Of a stretch of 64,000 bases of DNA, positions 32,702-44,649 are shown one piece after another. This DNA is from Gentiana macrophylla (lineage: Eukaryota; Streptophyta; Magnoliopsida; Gentianales; Gentianaceae), in contig JAOBSW010001056.1 of NCBI GenBank assembly GCA_026214975.1, positions 229,877 to 293,876 of the forward strand, read 5' to 3'. The stretch's first letter is position 1. Each line of letters begins with the position of its first letter. A model generated the notes under the pieces. It saw only the letters and a program-made list of their open reading frames with translations, searched no databases and was not told the origin of the DNA. Position numbers and translations under genes: made by a program.

Positions 32702-35663
32702 GTTCCAACGAATCTTAAACCGAAAATAAAATTTCCGCGATATCCAAGGATTGAATCCGAGATTCATTTCCTTATATAACTCCCACTATTCTAGCTAAAA
32801 TTAACTGCCTGTTGTTTACTCCTTTAATCGTTAAATGCACTGCTACCTTGTTTTTCCAAAGAGCTTAGCTTGCGAAAATCGCCAAGGATTCATAGGTTGG
32901 TGATCCAAAATCACTGTCCTTATCCTATGATTTTCAGTTAATTAATTTTCGGTTCAGCCTTAAAATTTTCTCAGTTTAGATGACTAACACTTTTAGACAT
33001 ATTCTCCCATTCTTGACTTTCCGTGAATGGAAACAGTCTTGAACCAGCGGTTCGTTTGAGTAGACACTACTCTTGAACCGTGGGATGTCTATTTCGAGTG
33101 TTACTCGTCGGGACTTCTCGGATTTTTTAATATATACCAGAAAAAACAACAAATCATAACATTAAAGCTCCCACTAGTTTATCGGTTCCAAATACAGTCT
33201 AACGAGAAATGCTTTATTTTTATGATTTTCCGATTTTTTCGATTTAGAAAATCTTTCTTACATAGTTCCAATGTTTCCAGAAAAACAACAAATCATAGAA
33301 ATCCCACTAGTTCATCGATTCCAAATATCGTCCAACTAGTAACACTTCATGATTTTCCGATTTTTCAAAAAATTACTCGTGTAATCACTACACACTTAAA
33401 ATTCACTAGAAGAATTTCAATGTCCGAAATCACCTTTGATCAAACTAAGTTTGTCTCCCGTTTGACACGAATGACACTAGTGACATACCTATATGTCACT
33501 CTGGTTTTTAAAAGGCTTAAGAGAAAATATCTCTTTCGAAAAATAATTGCATTATCGATTAACTAGTTCAACGTCCTAGTTACTTTCCACTTTTTAACGA
33601 AGTCAATACTAGTCAATTATTAATTTTTAAGCAACTTAGCAAGGGATATAATGTTGTAAATAAAATGACATATATTAATTCAAGTTTAACACTACTATAT
33701 GATTTTATTTTAGGAATTGTAAACTATAAATAAGTCTACTCTACCATTCCAAGGTTTTAACCTCGCATCTCAGTGCCGCCGTAGGGTAGGTCAAAGAGAT
33801 GACGGTTAAATCGAGACAATTGTCATCAATGAATAACTAGTGAGAATTGAACATCCCATGAGAATCGAACATCCTTTTATTCATTGACTACCTTCCTTTT
33901 TTAGCCTATATATTATCAAGAATATCCTTGATGAGTGTGACCTACTATATCGGATCTCTTAGGTACGCCCCGAGTGTGCCGTCGTAGGATAGGTCAGTGA
34001 CCCGACGAGTACTCGAAAATCCTATCCTTTCGGAGACCAAGCCATGAATGTTGATAGGGGTGAACACCATCCGTAGGGGGACGAAATCAAAGCGCCGCGA
34101 GGCGTCACCCTTCTCTCACTTACTTGTATCTATAGTAGAGGCCGTGGGGTTGGCTGTCGCCTCCCCCGCTCCCACTCAATATTTTGGAAGTGGTGGTGGG
34201 TTAACTAACCACGTCTTTTTGATGTTAACATAAAAGCACATCAAATCAAGGATTCCGAATAGTGTCGGTAACGTAGACAAGCTACCCGTCCTATTCGTTG
34301 GAACATATGTGACAGTCGGACGAAATCGGGTCAAGAAAGCCCCATTGAGATAAGAAGGAATCACCCCTCCGCTCGCCGGTATAGCTTAGTCTTGTCGGAC
34401 CCCCGTGCATACATCACACTAGGAGGGTTAAGTTGGTCGAGCCAAGCTCAGTTGACCACCCAACCTATAGGCGAACCGTTTTTATCCAAGATTTATTGTT
34501 CTTTTACCATCATTCAATCTCGTAGACACTACGAATCGAAAACGTGATCTCGTTTGGGCTTTTAAGGCGGTTCACCGAGAACACACACCGAAAGGCTTAA
34601 CGATTTCATAACCCATCCTCGAATCTTTAATTAGTTACTAAATTAATTAATTACCACGTATTAATTAAATTTCAACTAATTACGCGAGTTTGTATACATG
34701 CCTATTTTAATTACCAAAATTAAAATTCTACATGTATGCATGTAGTGGATTTATGATATGATGCATGTCATGGCAATTCGATTTTATATCTATTTTATGA
34801 TCAAACACATAAAAATAAATTGCGGAAAATTTAAACACCGAGATGGATCGTTTGCACTCGACTAACCTATTTTCTAAGGAAAAGTAAAACTAATTCTAAG
34901 TCTTCAAATCTCGATCTTCGATCTTGATCTTGAAACTTTCGGATCTCAAACCTTCGATCTTGACACGAACCACGAACGACGATGAGAGGAGGCCGTAATA
35001 ATACCAATATATTTAAAATATATCTATATTAATATTTTTATTTTTATTTATTTAATTTTTTTTTTTTAAACTCACGGCAGTTTTTTGTTTTTTTTTTTTG
35101 TTTTGTTTGTTATGTTTCACCAAAGACCTAATGGTCTTAACAAGGTTAAAAAAAACAATTTACGTGACCTAACTAAAACAATTTCGGCCGCATGATCACA
35201 TTAGTGCCGCAGCACTAAAAAAAACAATTAGTTAATAAAATACAACTGCCGCATGCTGTTTTAAAAAAATAAATTCCGTGACCTACAAAAAATTGCCGGA
35301 AAATAAAACAATCGGCCTCCTCCCGTTTTTACCTTCTTGATGATCTTCAACATCATGATCTTCGTCGTCTCGAACCTGGAACAAAATTAAAAAACAAAAG
35401 GTACTACCTTTTTACGTAATTTTTGAATTCAACATAATTAAATTACAAATCCTATGCTCAATTGATACAAAATAGATCTACGGGTAAACAATACCAACCC
35501 AATACATCTCTTCAACCACGACAATCACAAGGCATATATCCATGATATTTTCAAAAATAAAAATTAAAAACGTAAATAATGCAATCTACACATGCATATT
35601 CCACTCGTTAGATCTAATATCTTATACGTATAAATATAGATCACCAGGCGACTGATACCACTG
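32702..35663 (-). other. LARD-1 internal region, proximal half (non-coding)
   Basis: Continuation of LARD-1 after LARD-2. It is similar to 28,110-30,980. Near 35,030-35,110 it contains long T/A runs. The PBS-like TGGTATCAGTCGCC lies on the minus strand at 35649-35662, matching the iMet PBS at its first nine bases. No gene was found. Confidence 0.8.
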
Positions 35664-37479
35664 TTAATAATATTATCCGCAACGGAAGCGATTTAAAGAT
35701 CTAGATCTATAATTTACACGTAATAAAATAACTAGATCTACTCTACAAGGGGTTGTAGAATATACCTCTTGGATCTCAAAATCCAAGTAGAAGAACCGCA
35801 ATATGAAGAACAAGGATGGTATGAAGAGCACCATGATCTTCCGCACGTGTGATCCGAGCAACTCCCGGTGGAAGGAAATACTCGTCTCGAATCCTCCCGA
35901 TATGCTACCCGGAAAACCTCCAATATTTTCCCTCTCTCCCTTGGCCGAAATTTTGCTCCTTCTCTCTAAGAGAAGTCGAAATTTGCATTGTGTGTTTTAG
36001 GCTTGAGAGAACTCTCTTTATATAGAAGAGTAATCCTTGTCCTCCAAGAATTTTATTTTGCAAATAAATAAATCCAATAAATAAAAGATAATCCCATAAT
36101 ATTCTAGAACAAATCTAGAATAATTTTTATCTTTATTTCTTACCATAAATATTTATCCAATAAATATTTTGTGCACATGTCTTATTAATCCACAAGAAAA
36201 CAATTTCTTGTTCAATAAAATACCTTTGGCCGAAAATTCCATCTCTTGTGACCTAGTCACAATAATATTTCGCCATAACACATTTTTAGTAGAGATTATG
36301 AAAAATGTCTTTTTCATATATTTAATTATTTAGCCCAACTAATTTAATATAATTTCACTAAACAATTAATTCACATATCGTTTTAATTAAATTCTAATAA
36401 GAACTAAATTAATATTATTAGGATTCGACGCCCGAGAATAGCTATGCTATATTGAGGCACGTCGGGACCATGGACTAATAATCGTGACTCGATAAATCAA
36501 ATAAATAATTATCTTACGAACGTAATAATTATATTCGATAAATCAATCACAGGAATATGCCACCATAATCCCGTGATCGCACTCCTCCGATTATAAGATT
36601 ATATTTATCTCCTCACGAGAATGATAATAAGCGCCCATTGATATAATCATTACATATGGATTAATCCTCCATGATCGTTCATTCTAAATCGGGAAGTTAC
36701 CGTTAACCCTTTTTAGAACCTCTTATCCTTATTTACCATTAACCCCTAGTGATCAATTAATTCATACAACTCACGGTAGCTAATCGGTGTAATATGAACT
36801 CCATGGATCGATCGGTTTAGGATTAACAAATAAAGGAATCGTTCATCTACTTCCAGAAATGGAAGGAATGGATTCCGTATATGTGATAACACGTACTACT
36901 CACTCAATCCAAAGTACAATGCCAAGATGGGGTAATTCGGATCACTGACTCGGTGTAATCCTTAACCGCCAAGTCAAACCTCATGCGATTCAAGCGGTTG
37001 GATCGTGATCACCTCAGGATTAAGATATATCCATAAATATGATCATCGATTGCTTCGATAAGACTTCTCGATTACGGAATTATATCGTGAACTCTAATCA
37101 AATCGGTCCGATACTATATGATATATCTATCATATATAAATGCCCCACTAGGTTCTCTTAACCGAAAGTCCGGATAAGACAATCACACCTATTGTGTTTC
37201 AGGTGCATTAATAGCACGTTAAAGGAGAGACTCGATACTCTCGATTAACTTCACTACGGGCTAATTGTATTTTAAGTACATCTTCACTAACTCAATCCTC
37301 CCGTGTATATCATACACACTTGAGTTAAGTGATTACATAAACGATATACTTTAGGGTTTTCTGTAATGTAAATACTATTGTCACATCGGTGAATATGAGA
37401 ATAATAAATATGAATAATAATATCATTTCATTTATTAAATAAAACAATTACAAAATTGTCTTTCGGGCATAACCTAACA
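35664..37479 (-). repeat. LARD-1 5' LTR
   Basis: About 1,816 bp, plus-strand start TGTTAATAATATT and end ACCTAACA, adjoining the PBS on its left and TSD GTAG on its right. It is the uninterrupted copy that shows where the solo LTR entered the other LTR. Confidence 0.92.
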
Positions 37480-37483
37480 GTAG

Positions 37484-38379
37484 GGTCTAATAAGGGCTAT
37501 CTCATAGGGGGCAAACTCATCAGCTCAAAACTAGGACAACCGGCCTTGCTGCAGAGGGCAGAAATGAAACTCAGGAAAGAAATATTGGCATAGATCTCCG
37601 GTTCGCATAATCAACAAGATGTTTGAAAATTACATGTCCCATAAGCCTCAGTCAAAATGACTTAAAGGATCAAGGACTCATCTTGATTAACAAAATGCTT
37701 CCAAACTTTAATCTTTGCAGAGACAGCACCAAGCTCGTACCTTTTATAGTTTAGAGAATCAATGGGAATGGCAGCAGCGAGAGTAACTATCAAAGCTTTA
37801 GGGTTGATGACTTTTGAGCCTCAATAGTCTTAGCAAATTTCATTGCAGGATCATTTAAATTACAAATCACATTGAAATGGTGGTCAAGAGGAGTGGTTGG
37901 GATATCATACACTTGCATGAATACTTCCGGTGAGAAAAAACAGTGGCTCCTCTTATAGTGATAGAGGCGGTCCATGTCCCACTCGAAGTTCCATTCAAAT
38001 GTGCGATAGACTCCAGGGCTAGACTCAATTTGACCAGTTTAGATATGCCTTTAACAAAATTAAGCCAGTTCATACGTTCAACTTCAACTTTTATTGCAGG
38101 ATCAGTCTTAACTAGACAAAGGCCATGTTCTAAGTTCACACTTTTGTCAAATAAAGCATCACGATACAACTTCTAAGGACTCTCCGAGGCGGTTGCTTCA
38201 AAAGATAATGGATTTGGAGGTGGTATGGGATGTGGGATTGCAGGAGGTTCGATAAAGGGTTGGATTCCTCTCGGGCTAATAGTCTCATACGAAGGATTAC
38301 CCTTATGTTTCTTCTTAGGGTTGTCTGAATCTTTAGGAGGCATCATACTAATGAAATGATGCGGTTCAAACAAATTCAA
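37484..38379 (-). pseudogene. Tat-N transposon-protein gene, N-terminal and central part
   Basis: The frame starts MPPKDSDNPKKK (ATG at about 38343; an upstream in-frame Met gives MNLFEPHHFIS), followed by a Pro-rich linker. Then come FDKSVNLEHGLCLVK, VERMNWLNFVKG, NGTSSGTWTASITIRGATV, SPEVFMQVYDIPTTPLDHHF, and after 37,800 ALIVTLAAAIPIDSLNY and FISALCSKAGCPSFELM. This order of short blocks is what I recall for the plant 'putative transposon protein' domain found in Athila/Tat-type elements. At least three frame changes or stops interrupt it. Its 3' half is at 16,783-17,762. The biochemical role of this family is not known to me. Confidence 0.65.
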
Positions 38380-39066
38380 AACATGAAAAGAACATAACTT
38401 GATTAAATTACTGAAATGAAGTTACTTGAACCAGATTAGACTAGTAAAAACGTTACCGAGGACCCGAAGAACACAAAAATAATGACAGGAGAATGATCTC
38501 AACATAAGAACTCTCCAGAAATTTGTCCAAGATTCACTAGAAAATTGCATTCTACGTCTTCCACGCACAAAAAATGTATTCACGTAAGAGAAAAGGAAGT
38601 TTGGAGTGTTTTGGTGAAGAAAGGTGGAAGAGATGGAAAGAAATGGTGAAGAAAAGGTGGGGGTGGAGAAGAATAAGAGTTTCGGTTATGGTGTTGAAAG
38701 AAAATGAAAGGGAAAAGAGGAGGAAAAGAATTAAAACTGCCGAAAACCTCTTCGGTGGATGCCTTGATGCTATTGGCAGACGCCCAAAACTTGAAGTGAC
38801 AGTTCCATCAAATGATCCGACTCCTCAAATCTAGTGCTCATTAATGATATGTCTGATTTCATAGTCATTATGGCGGATGCCACAATGTCTTAGAAACCAT
38901 ATGCAATTGTTTAGATTTTTCTTGACGTGCGCCATATCCTTTGGTAAACACCACTAACAAACTTAAAACAGCTCCAACGACCAGAGAAATACTGGCGGAC
39001 GCCACACAACTTGCTGCAAAAGGGTCCAAGTACTTAGAGTTTTGGTGGACGCCATCAGCCTCAATT
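38380..39066 (-). other. Tat-N leader, part 1
   Basis: Untranslated leader upstream of the transposon-protein gene. It carries GGCGGACGCC-type motifs near 38773, 38872, 38993 and 39044. The plus-strand frame 38574-38834 is Lys/Arg-rich because the opposite strand is pyrimidine-rich, and it has no domain. Confidence 0.6.
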
Positions 39067-39071
39067 CTTTT

Positions 39072-39581
39072 TGTCAACAAAGTGACTTAAACTCTACATC
39101 TGGTAGAACTAATCTGGTTATCAGCAGAGTGATGGTCTGCTGAGAAGTGTATCCAAGTCTATGAAAGTCAGTTGGGAAGTCTGCTGAGTTTCTTCTGGTG
39201 TCAGCAGCCTGCTGAGGGTCTGCTGAGGTTTTGGGTGCAACTGAGTTCTACATCTAGGCTATGGTCAGCTGAGTGGGATCAACAGAGTGGTCCAACATCT
39301 GGGGCATTTATGGCAATCTGACAAAGATTCTAGGCGGTTAGGGTTTAGAGATCTATGCGTATAAATACCAACTGTATTGATCATTGTAAAGTGTGTGTAA
39401 TCCGTCTGAAATTCTGTGCATAATAAAATAACTCTTTCTGTCCGTGGAGTAGTCGGCACAACGCCGAAAACCACGTTAAATCATGTTTCTTCTTGTTTCT
39501 GTTCCTCTGTGTGATTGTTTATGTTAGATTGCTTCTGTGTTTATCTTATTGCATATGGATTCTCTCTATCCTGCTATAACA
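39072..39581 (+). repeat. Copia-4 5' LTR
   Basis: Starts TGTCAACAAAG, ends TATAACA, and contains TATAAATA at 39360-39367. A short repeated word, (G)TCTGCTGAG, recurs several times in its U3 region (39,135-39,230). Confidence 0.92.
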
Positions 39582-39584
39582 AAT

Positions 39585-39596
39585 TGGTATCAGAGC
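39585..39596 (+). other. Copia-4 primer-binding site (tRNA-iMet)
   Basis: TGGTATCAGAGC, a perfect match to the usual plant copia PBS, three bases after the LTR end. Confidence 0.93.
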
Positions 39597-39699
39597 GTAG
39601 GTTCTGAGAGAATCATCTGTACGGACAACCTTTATCTTCACCAAGACCTTCTCTGGTGCTAGAAATCTATGATAAAAGTTGTGATCTTTGGCAAGAAAG

Positions 39700-40500
39700 A
39701 TGTCTGCAGTTAACGTGAAAATTGACAAATTTACAGGAAGAAACAGTTTTAGTATGTGGAAAATCAAGATGCGGGCCTTGCTAAAACAACAAGGATTATA
39801 AACTCCTTTATCTGGTAAAGGAGATGCCAGTTCAGCAAATTCTGCCAGTCTGGAAGAGAAAGCACATTCAACCATCATGTTGTTCTTATCTAATGATGTT
39901 ATCATTGAAGTTGCTGAGGAAGGCACATCTGCCAAGTTGTGGGCAAATCTTGAAAGCCTGTATAAGACTAAATCATTAACCAACATGTTGCTACTGAAGC
40001 AGAGACTGTTTAGTCTGAGGATGCATGAAGGAGGTCTGCTAAGGGAACATCTAGATCAGCTGAACACATTATTACTTGATCTCAGGAATATTGATGTTAA
40101 AATTGAAGATGAAGATGTTGCCTTAATCCTGTTGGTGTCATTACCAAGTTCGTATGAAAACTTTGTGCAGTCCTTCATAGTTAGGAACGATCACGGTGGC
40201 ATTAGAGGATGATAAAGGGCAGCCTTACATGCTAGGGAGCCGAGACACAAGGCGGCAGACGAGACAATCAGCCGTTGGACTAGCGATCAGTGTTAGTGGG
40301 AAATGGCATGGATTAAAGAAGAAACCCAAGAAAGGTAGTTCCAAAGGTCCTAAGTCCACATATGTCTGTAATTACTGTAAAGAGCAGGGGCATTGTAAGT
40401 CCAATTTTCCAAAGAAGAGAAGGCAACAGAAGAGCAATTCTGGCACATCAACTGTGGCTGTTGAGCATTCTGATGAGGATCTGGTTCTAGTTGGTGGGGA
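39700..40500 (+). pseudogene. Copia-4 gag with altered zinc knuckle
   Basis: The gag ATG is at 39700 (MSAVNVKIDKFTGRNSFSMW, then KIKMRALLKQQGL followed by a TAA at 39799). After the stop the frame continues with LWANLESLYKTKSLTNMLLL and LKQRLF..RMHEGG, the UBN2-type gag core. A frameshift near 40,195 precedes the zinc knuckle CNYCKEQGHCKSNF at about 40,366-40,407, where the last zinc-binding Cys of CX2CX4HX4C is Phe. Both changes argue that the gene is inactive. Confidence 0.85.
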
Positions 40501-41950
40501 TTCAACACATCATGCTGATGTTTGGATCTTAGATTCTGGAGCATCCTATCATATTTGTCCCTACATGGAGTGGTTTTCTACTTATGAGCAAATAGATGGT
40601 GGTCATATTTCTATGGCAAACAACAAGGTCTGCAAGATTGTGGGAATTGGTTCAGTCAAGTTGAGGACAGATGATGGTAGATTCTGCACACTGAAAGATC
40701 TTAGACATGTTCCACAGATGACAAAGAATTTGGTATCTCTTAGTCTACTGGACAACAAGGGGTTCAATTATAGGGAGAAGGTGGAGAGCTGAATGTCTAC
40801 AAAAATTCAGCTGTGGTCCTCAAAGGTATCAAGAAGGGAACCTTGTATATATTACAAGGCTCTCATCAGATCTGGATCTCGCTTTGTGGCATCCTCAGCA
40901 ATTCATCGGTCATAGCAGTCTCAGTTGATGCACATGAGACTTGGTCACATGGGTGAAAGAGGAATGCAATTCCTTTCTTCAGCAGGTTTTCTTGGGGTAT
41001 ATAAGGTCAAGAATTTGGACTTTTATGAGCATTGTGTGTTTGGGAAACTACATAGGTGCAAGTTCTCTGCAGGCATACACAGTACAAAAGCATCACTTGA
41101 TTATATCCATTCTGATTACTGGGGTCCATCAAAGGTGGAATCATTGGGTGGTCACAGATATTTTGTTTCATTCATAGATGTCTATTCAAGAATGACTTGG
41201 GTGGTGATTATGAAACACAAAAGTGAAGCATTCAACATTTTCAAGCAGTGGAAGGCTCTATTGGAAAATCAGGCAGGCAAGAAAATCAAAAGGCTCAGAA
41301 CAGATAATGGTCTGGAACTCTGCTGGTCAGAGTTTGATACATTATGTAAGGATGAGGGTATTGCCAGACATCATACAGTCAGGAATACACCTCAGCAGAA
41401 TGGTGTAGCTAAAAAGATGAATCAAACTCTTCTGGAGAGGGCAAGATGTATGCTCTCTAATGCTGGTTTATCAAGGAGATTTTGGGCAGAGGCTGTAACC
41501 ACAACATGCTACTTAATCAACATGAGTTCTCACACAGGGATCAATCTCAAGACACCATTTGAGATATGGTCAGGCAAGCCTGCTGATTTCTCAGTTCTAA
41601 GGGTATTTGGAAGCATAGTTTACTATCATGTGAGAGAAGAGAAGCTAGAACCAAGAGCCAAGAAGGTAGTGTTTGTGGGGTATAGTGATGGAGTTAAGGG
41701 TTCTAGAATTTGGTCATCAGCAGAGTCCAGTGTCATACTCAGCAGAGATGTGGTCTTTGATGAAAATTCTATGATAAACTCATCAGTGGGGAGGTCTGCT
41801 GAATCTGAAACTAGTGCTGAATCTGAGAGGGCTGAGAAACAGGTGGAGCTTCAAGTGGAGTCAGCTGATATGCAACAATCAGTTGATCCAAGTCAGCACT
41901 CATCTGATCTGGTTGCTGAACCAGAGTCTGATCCAAGCCAGTCTGTTTAA
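40500..41950 (+). pseudogene. Copia-4 protease and integrase
   Basis: The protease active site DSGASYHIC is at about 40,531-40,557 and is intact. After a break near 40,790 the pre-integrase block reads MRLGHMGERGM, then YEHCVFGK, where one zinc Cys is Tyr. The integrase core has HSDYWGPSKV and LRTDNG (both catalytic Asp present), but the third catalytic residue is changed: TPQQNGVAKKMN has Lys where Glu is expected (about 41,411). The C-terminal FVGYSDGVKG motif and a Glu/Ser-rich tail rich in SAES repeats follow, ending at 41950. Confidence 0.85.
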
Positions 41951-42498
41951 CAAGAATCAGTAGAGCATCAAACATGGAACATTGGTCAGCAGAGTATAGC
42001 CGTCAGTAGGTCTAGAAGATCAAATGTTGGGGTACCTCCCAAGAGGTATGGTTTCGATGATATGGTTGGATATACACTTCAAGTTGTAGAAGAAGTGGAT
42101 GGTTTTGAACCTTCTACTTATAGGGAGGCAGTGACATGTTCTGAAGCATCTCAATGGCTTGCTGCCCTGAGAGATGAAATGGAGTCATTATTGAAGAATT
42201 CGACTTGGGATCTAAACATCCAACTGATAAGAGAGTGTTTACTTGCAAGTGGATCTTCAAAAAGAAGGAAGGATTGACTGAGGCAGAAGGGGTCAAGTAT
42301 AAGGCACGTTTGGTTGCAAGAGGGTTCAGTCAGAAAGAATGAACAGACTTTGATGAGATATTCTCACCAGTGGTCAGACATACTTCAATCAGAGTGTTAC
42401 TAACAATGGTGGCACAGCAGGATCTTGAACTTGAGCAGTTAGATGTGAAGACAACCTTTCTACATGGTGAGGTAGATAAGGAGATATATATGACTCAG
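41951..42498 (+). pseudogene. Copia-4 reverse transcriptase, N-terminal part
   Basis: Frames at 42,062-42,277 and then 42,240-42,498 encode ASQWLAALRDEMESLLKNST, KARLVARGFSQKE*, FDEIFSPVVRHTSIRVLLT and LEQLDVKTTFLHGEVDKEIY. These are the copia reverse transcriptase motifs up to the fingers/palm. The sequence is broken by frameshifts and a stop, and is cut at 42498 by the Gypsy-2 LTR. Confidence 0.85.
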
Positions 42499-44024
42499 TG
42501 TTAACGGTGAATTTTATGGTTTTTATCGCTTTATTCCGTAACAATATTCTTCGTATTTTATTACTTTTTATAGAAAAGTAGGAGTTTAATTGAAATATTG
42601 AGGGGTTGTGTATGAAAAGGATTAAAATGCAAATTCGAGCTATTTATGTGGTTTATTAGTCATTTTCTATCTATATATATATTTCTACTGATTTGCATGT
42701 TTTACCCCTTGTAGATATACATTTTGAGCTATAAAGAGGATTAAATGGTGTCAAGGATCGAGTTCATACGAAGGAAAAGAGATAAATATGAAGTCGGTTG
42801 AAGATAGAGATGAGAAAATCAAGATTTGATTGATGACTGAACTGGCGTCCAAGGCCGTCCAGTGGACGGGCGTTCAAAGCATCGGACGAGCGTCCAGGAG
42901 AGGAAATCACATATAGACAGTTTGGACGCAGCTTGGACGGACGTCTGGAGCAAAGTCAAGAGCCTGGACGGGCATCCATCAGCCTGGACGGGCGTCCGCC
43001 GGCCGACTTAACCCTAGCCGCCTCAGAATCCTATATATAGCAGCCTATTCTGAACCCTAAAGAGGATCAAAAAAACACAGCCGCTGAGACTTAATATCAG
43101 AGCAGCAGCCGCACCACATATACACGAAGGAGATGAACTCTTCCAACCCAATAATCGTGTTCAACAACATGATTGTTGGCTAAGCACATCGCGGTGGGAC
43201 AACGGATGAAACCGATCAACATCAACACCAACTAGATGATTTTTAGCTACATGTTTAGTGAGTAAAAGTTACAGTTTTTCATCAATTGGATATTGTTCTT
43301 TATTGTTTATGTTTTATTTGAATCAAAAGATCGATGAAACTACTTTTATGCTTTGAATTTATATGAGAATATTGTTCAAGCCTTAGTCTTTCAATTGATG
43401 CAATTAGTTGTAATTCGAGAGATCGTTTATAATTAATTGAGTAGAGTTTTGGAGACGATCTCATGATCTTATTTTGCATGCCGTTTAGTTTTGCTTGAGA
43501 AAGAAAACGAAACCCTAGAATTTGTTTAAAGGAATTTAATCGAATTCGTGATAGATCATTACTAAAAATCGTATCTTTAACTTGCCATCTAGTTGGGGTT
43601 GCGTTGGTTGATTGGTGGATTCCCATTGCCTTGCCGTTTCATTTTAATTACTTGATAAATCGAATAGTTCGTATCAATTTGATTGCTACGTTTAGTTATT
43701 TTAAAAACCCTAGCTTCTACCTGTTTTTCTGCATATTCTCTGCATTTAGATCGTAATTGGACTCCCGTCCACCCTTGGTGAACGCCCGTCCATAGTTGAA
43801 TTTTCCTGTTTCCTGTTTTAGTTTAGTTTTACTCATCGTTTTTATATTATAGTTAGTATAGACCTTAGTTTTAGGTAATAATTTGTGACATAATCGATAT
43901 CATAACTGCACTTTAATCCGATAAACATTCGACTCCCTTAGGACGACCCGTTGACACCCTATACTACGAACCTTATACTTGGGGTGTTTCGGTTTATAAA
44001 TTTAAAACGAGTTTTTACCGAACA
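42499..44024 (+). repeat. Gypsy-2 5' LTR
   Basis: Starts TGTTAACGGTG and ends TTTTTACCGAACA. A TATA box TATATATAG is at 43032-43040. The U3 part at 42,842-42,997 is crowded with GGACG..CGTCC palindromes (for example 42863, 42883, 42965, 42984). Confidence 0.93.
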
Positions 44025-44030
44025 AGTTTT

Positions 44031-44048
44031 TGGTGCCGTTGCCGGGGA
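44031..44048 (+). other. Gypsy-2 primer-binding site (tRNA-Asp type)
   Basis: TGGTGCCGTTGCCGGGGA, one base different from TGGCGCCGTTGCCGGGGA, which I recall as complementary to the 3' end of plant tRNA-Asp and usual for Athila-type elements. Confidence 0.9.
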
Positions 44049-44649
44049 TTCGGTTACGGTTGTCGGATTCTTGTAGTGCAGTTTTTTGTGTCGGCAGTAT
44101 TTTGGCCATAACTTTCGGCTCGAGTGTCCGTTTGGCGCGCAGGACCCCAATTCGGAAAGCTCGTTCCGACGCCGACGACATGGTGAACGGCCTTAGGCCG
44201 TTCAACACCTTTTTCGAGGTCAAAATCTGCTGTTTTCCCTTCCATTTTAGCCCTAGAAAATTTCAACACGTTTTTTTTTTACCGTCTTAGTGTTTTTCCT
44301 GTTTTAGCTTTTTCGTAGGTAGGTTTCTTTTCCTGTTTCCGTTTATTTATATTTTATAAATAAATAAAAAAATAATAATAATAAAAACTTTTACGAACGG
44401 GCGCCCAGATTTCAACGCCCGCCCGCCTCAATTTGTCTTCAACGCTAGTTCAAGAACTCAAAACAGCGTTCACCTACAGAATTCTCCTGAACCAGTGTTC
44501 ACTCATACTGAACGCCAGTTCAGTCTCTTAACTTGTCACCTCTCTTCTTCTCTCTTCTCTTTTTCTAAACCTCTAAACCCTCTAATCTTCTCTACACTCG
44601 TTCTCATCAACCCTAAGGTTGATTTCTCTCCATTCTGCTCTTCTGGTTT
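44049..44649 (+). other. Gypsy-2 leader
   Basis: Untranslated leader between PBS and gag. It contains more members of the GAACG..CGTTC / GAACGCCAGTTCA repeat family at about 44,395-44,525. Overlapping short frames on both strands carry no domain. Confidence 0.7.

Larger units (their letters stand above)
17767..37479 (-). mobile_element. LARD-1: large non-coding copia-type LTR element, TSD GTAG
   Basis: Two LTRs of about 1.82 kb (17767-21042, interrupted, and 35664-37479) flank about 5.7 kb of non-coding sequence, after discounting nested LARD-2. On the minus strand the 5' LTR is followed by a tRNA-iMet type PBS (35649-35662) and the internal region ends with GCAAGTGGGAGAT before the 3' LTR, a copia-style layout. 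GTAG flanks both outer ends (17763-17766 and 37480-37483). Excision rejoins the Tat-N gene. The lack of coding capacity fits the 'large retrotransposon derivative' class, which needs enzymes from another element. Confidence 0.85.

Noticed and set aside
38574..38834. Lys/Arg-rich plus-strand frame resembling a DNA-binding protein
   Set aside because: Purine-rich complement of the Tat-N leader. The composition alone explains the basic residues and there is no conserved motif.
40350..40544. Minus-strand frame in Copia-4
   Set aside because: Antisense to the gag zinc knuckle and protease and without any domain.
12571..44525. Repeated short palindromes with variable spacing, considered as a CRISPR array
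   Set aside because: Copies are diverged, spacing is irregular, there are no cas genes, and the context is a plant retrotransposon.
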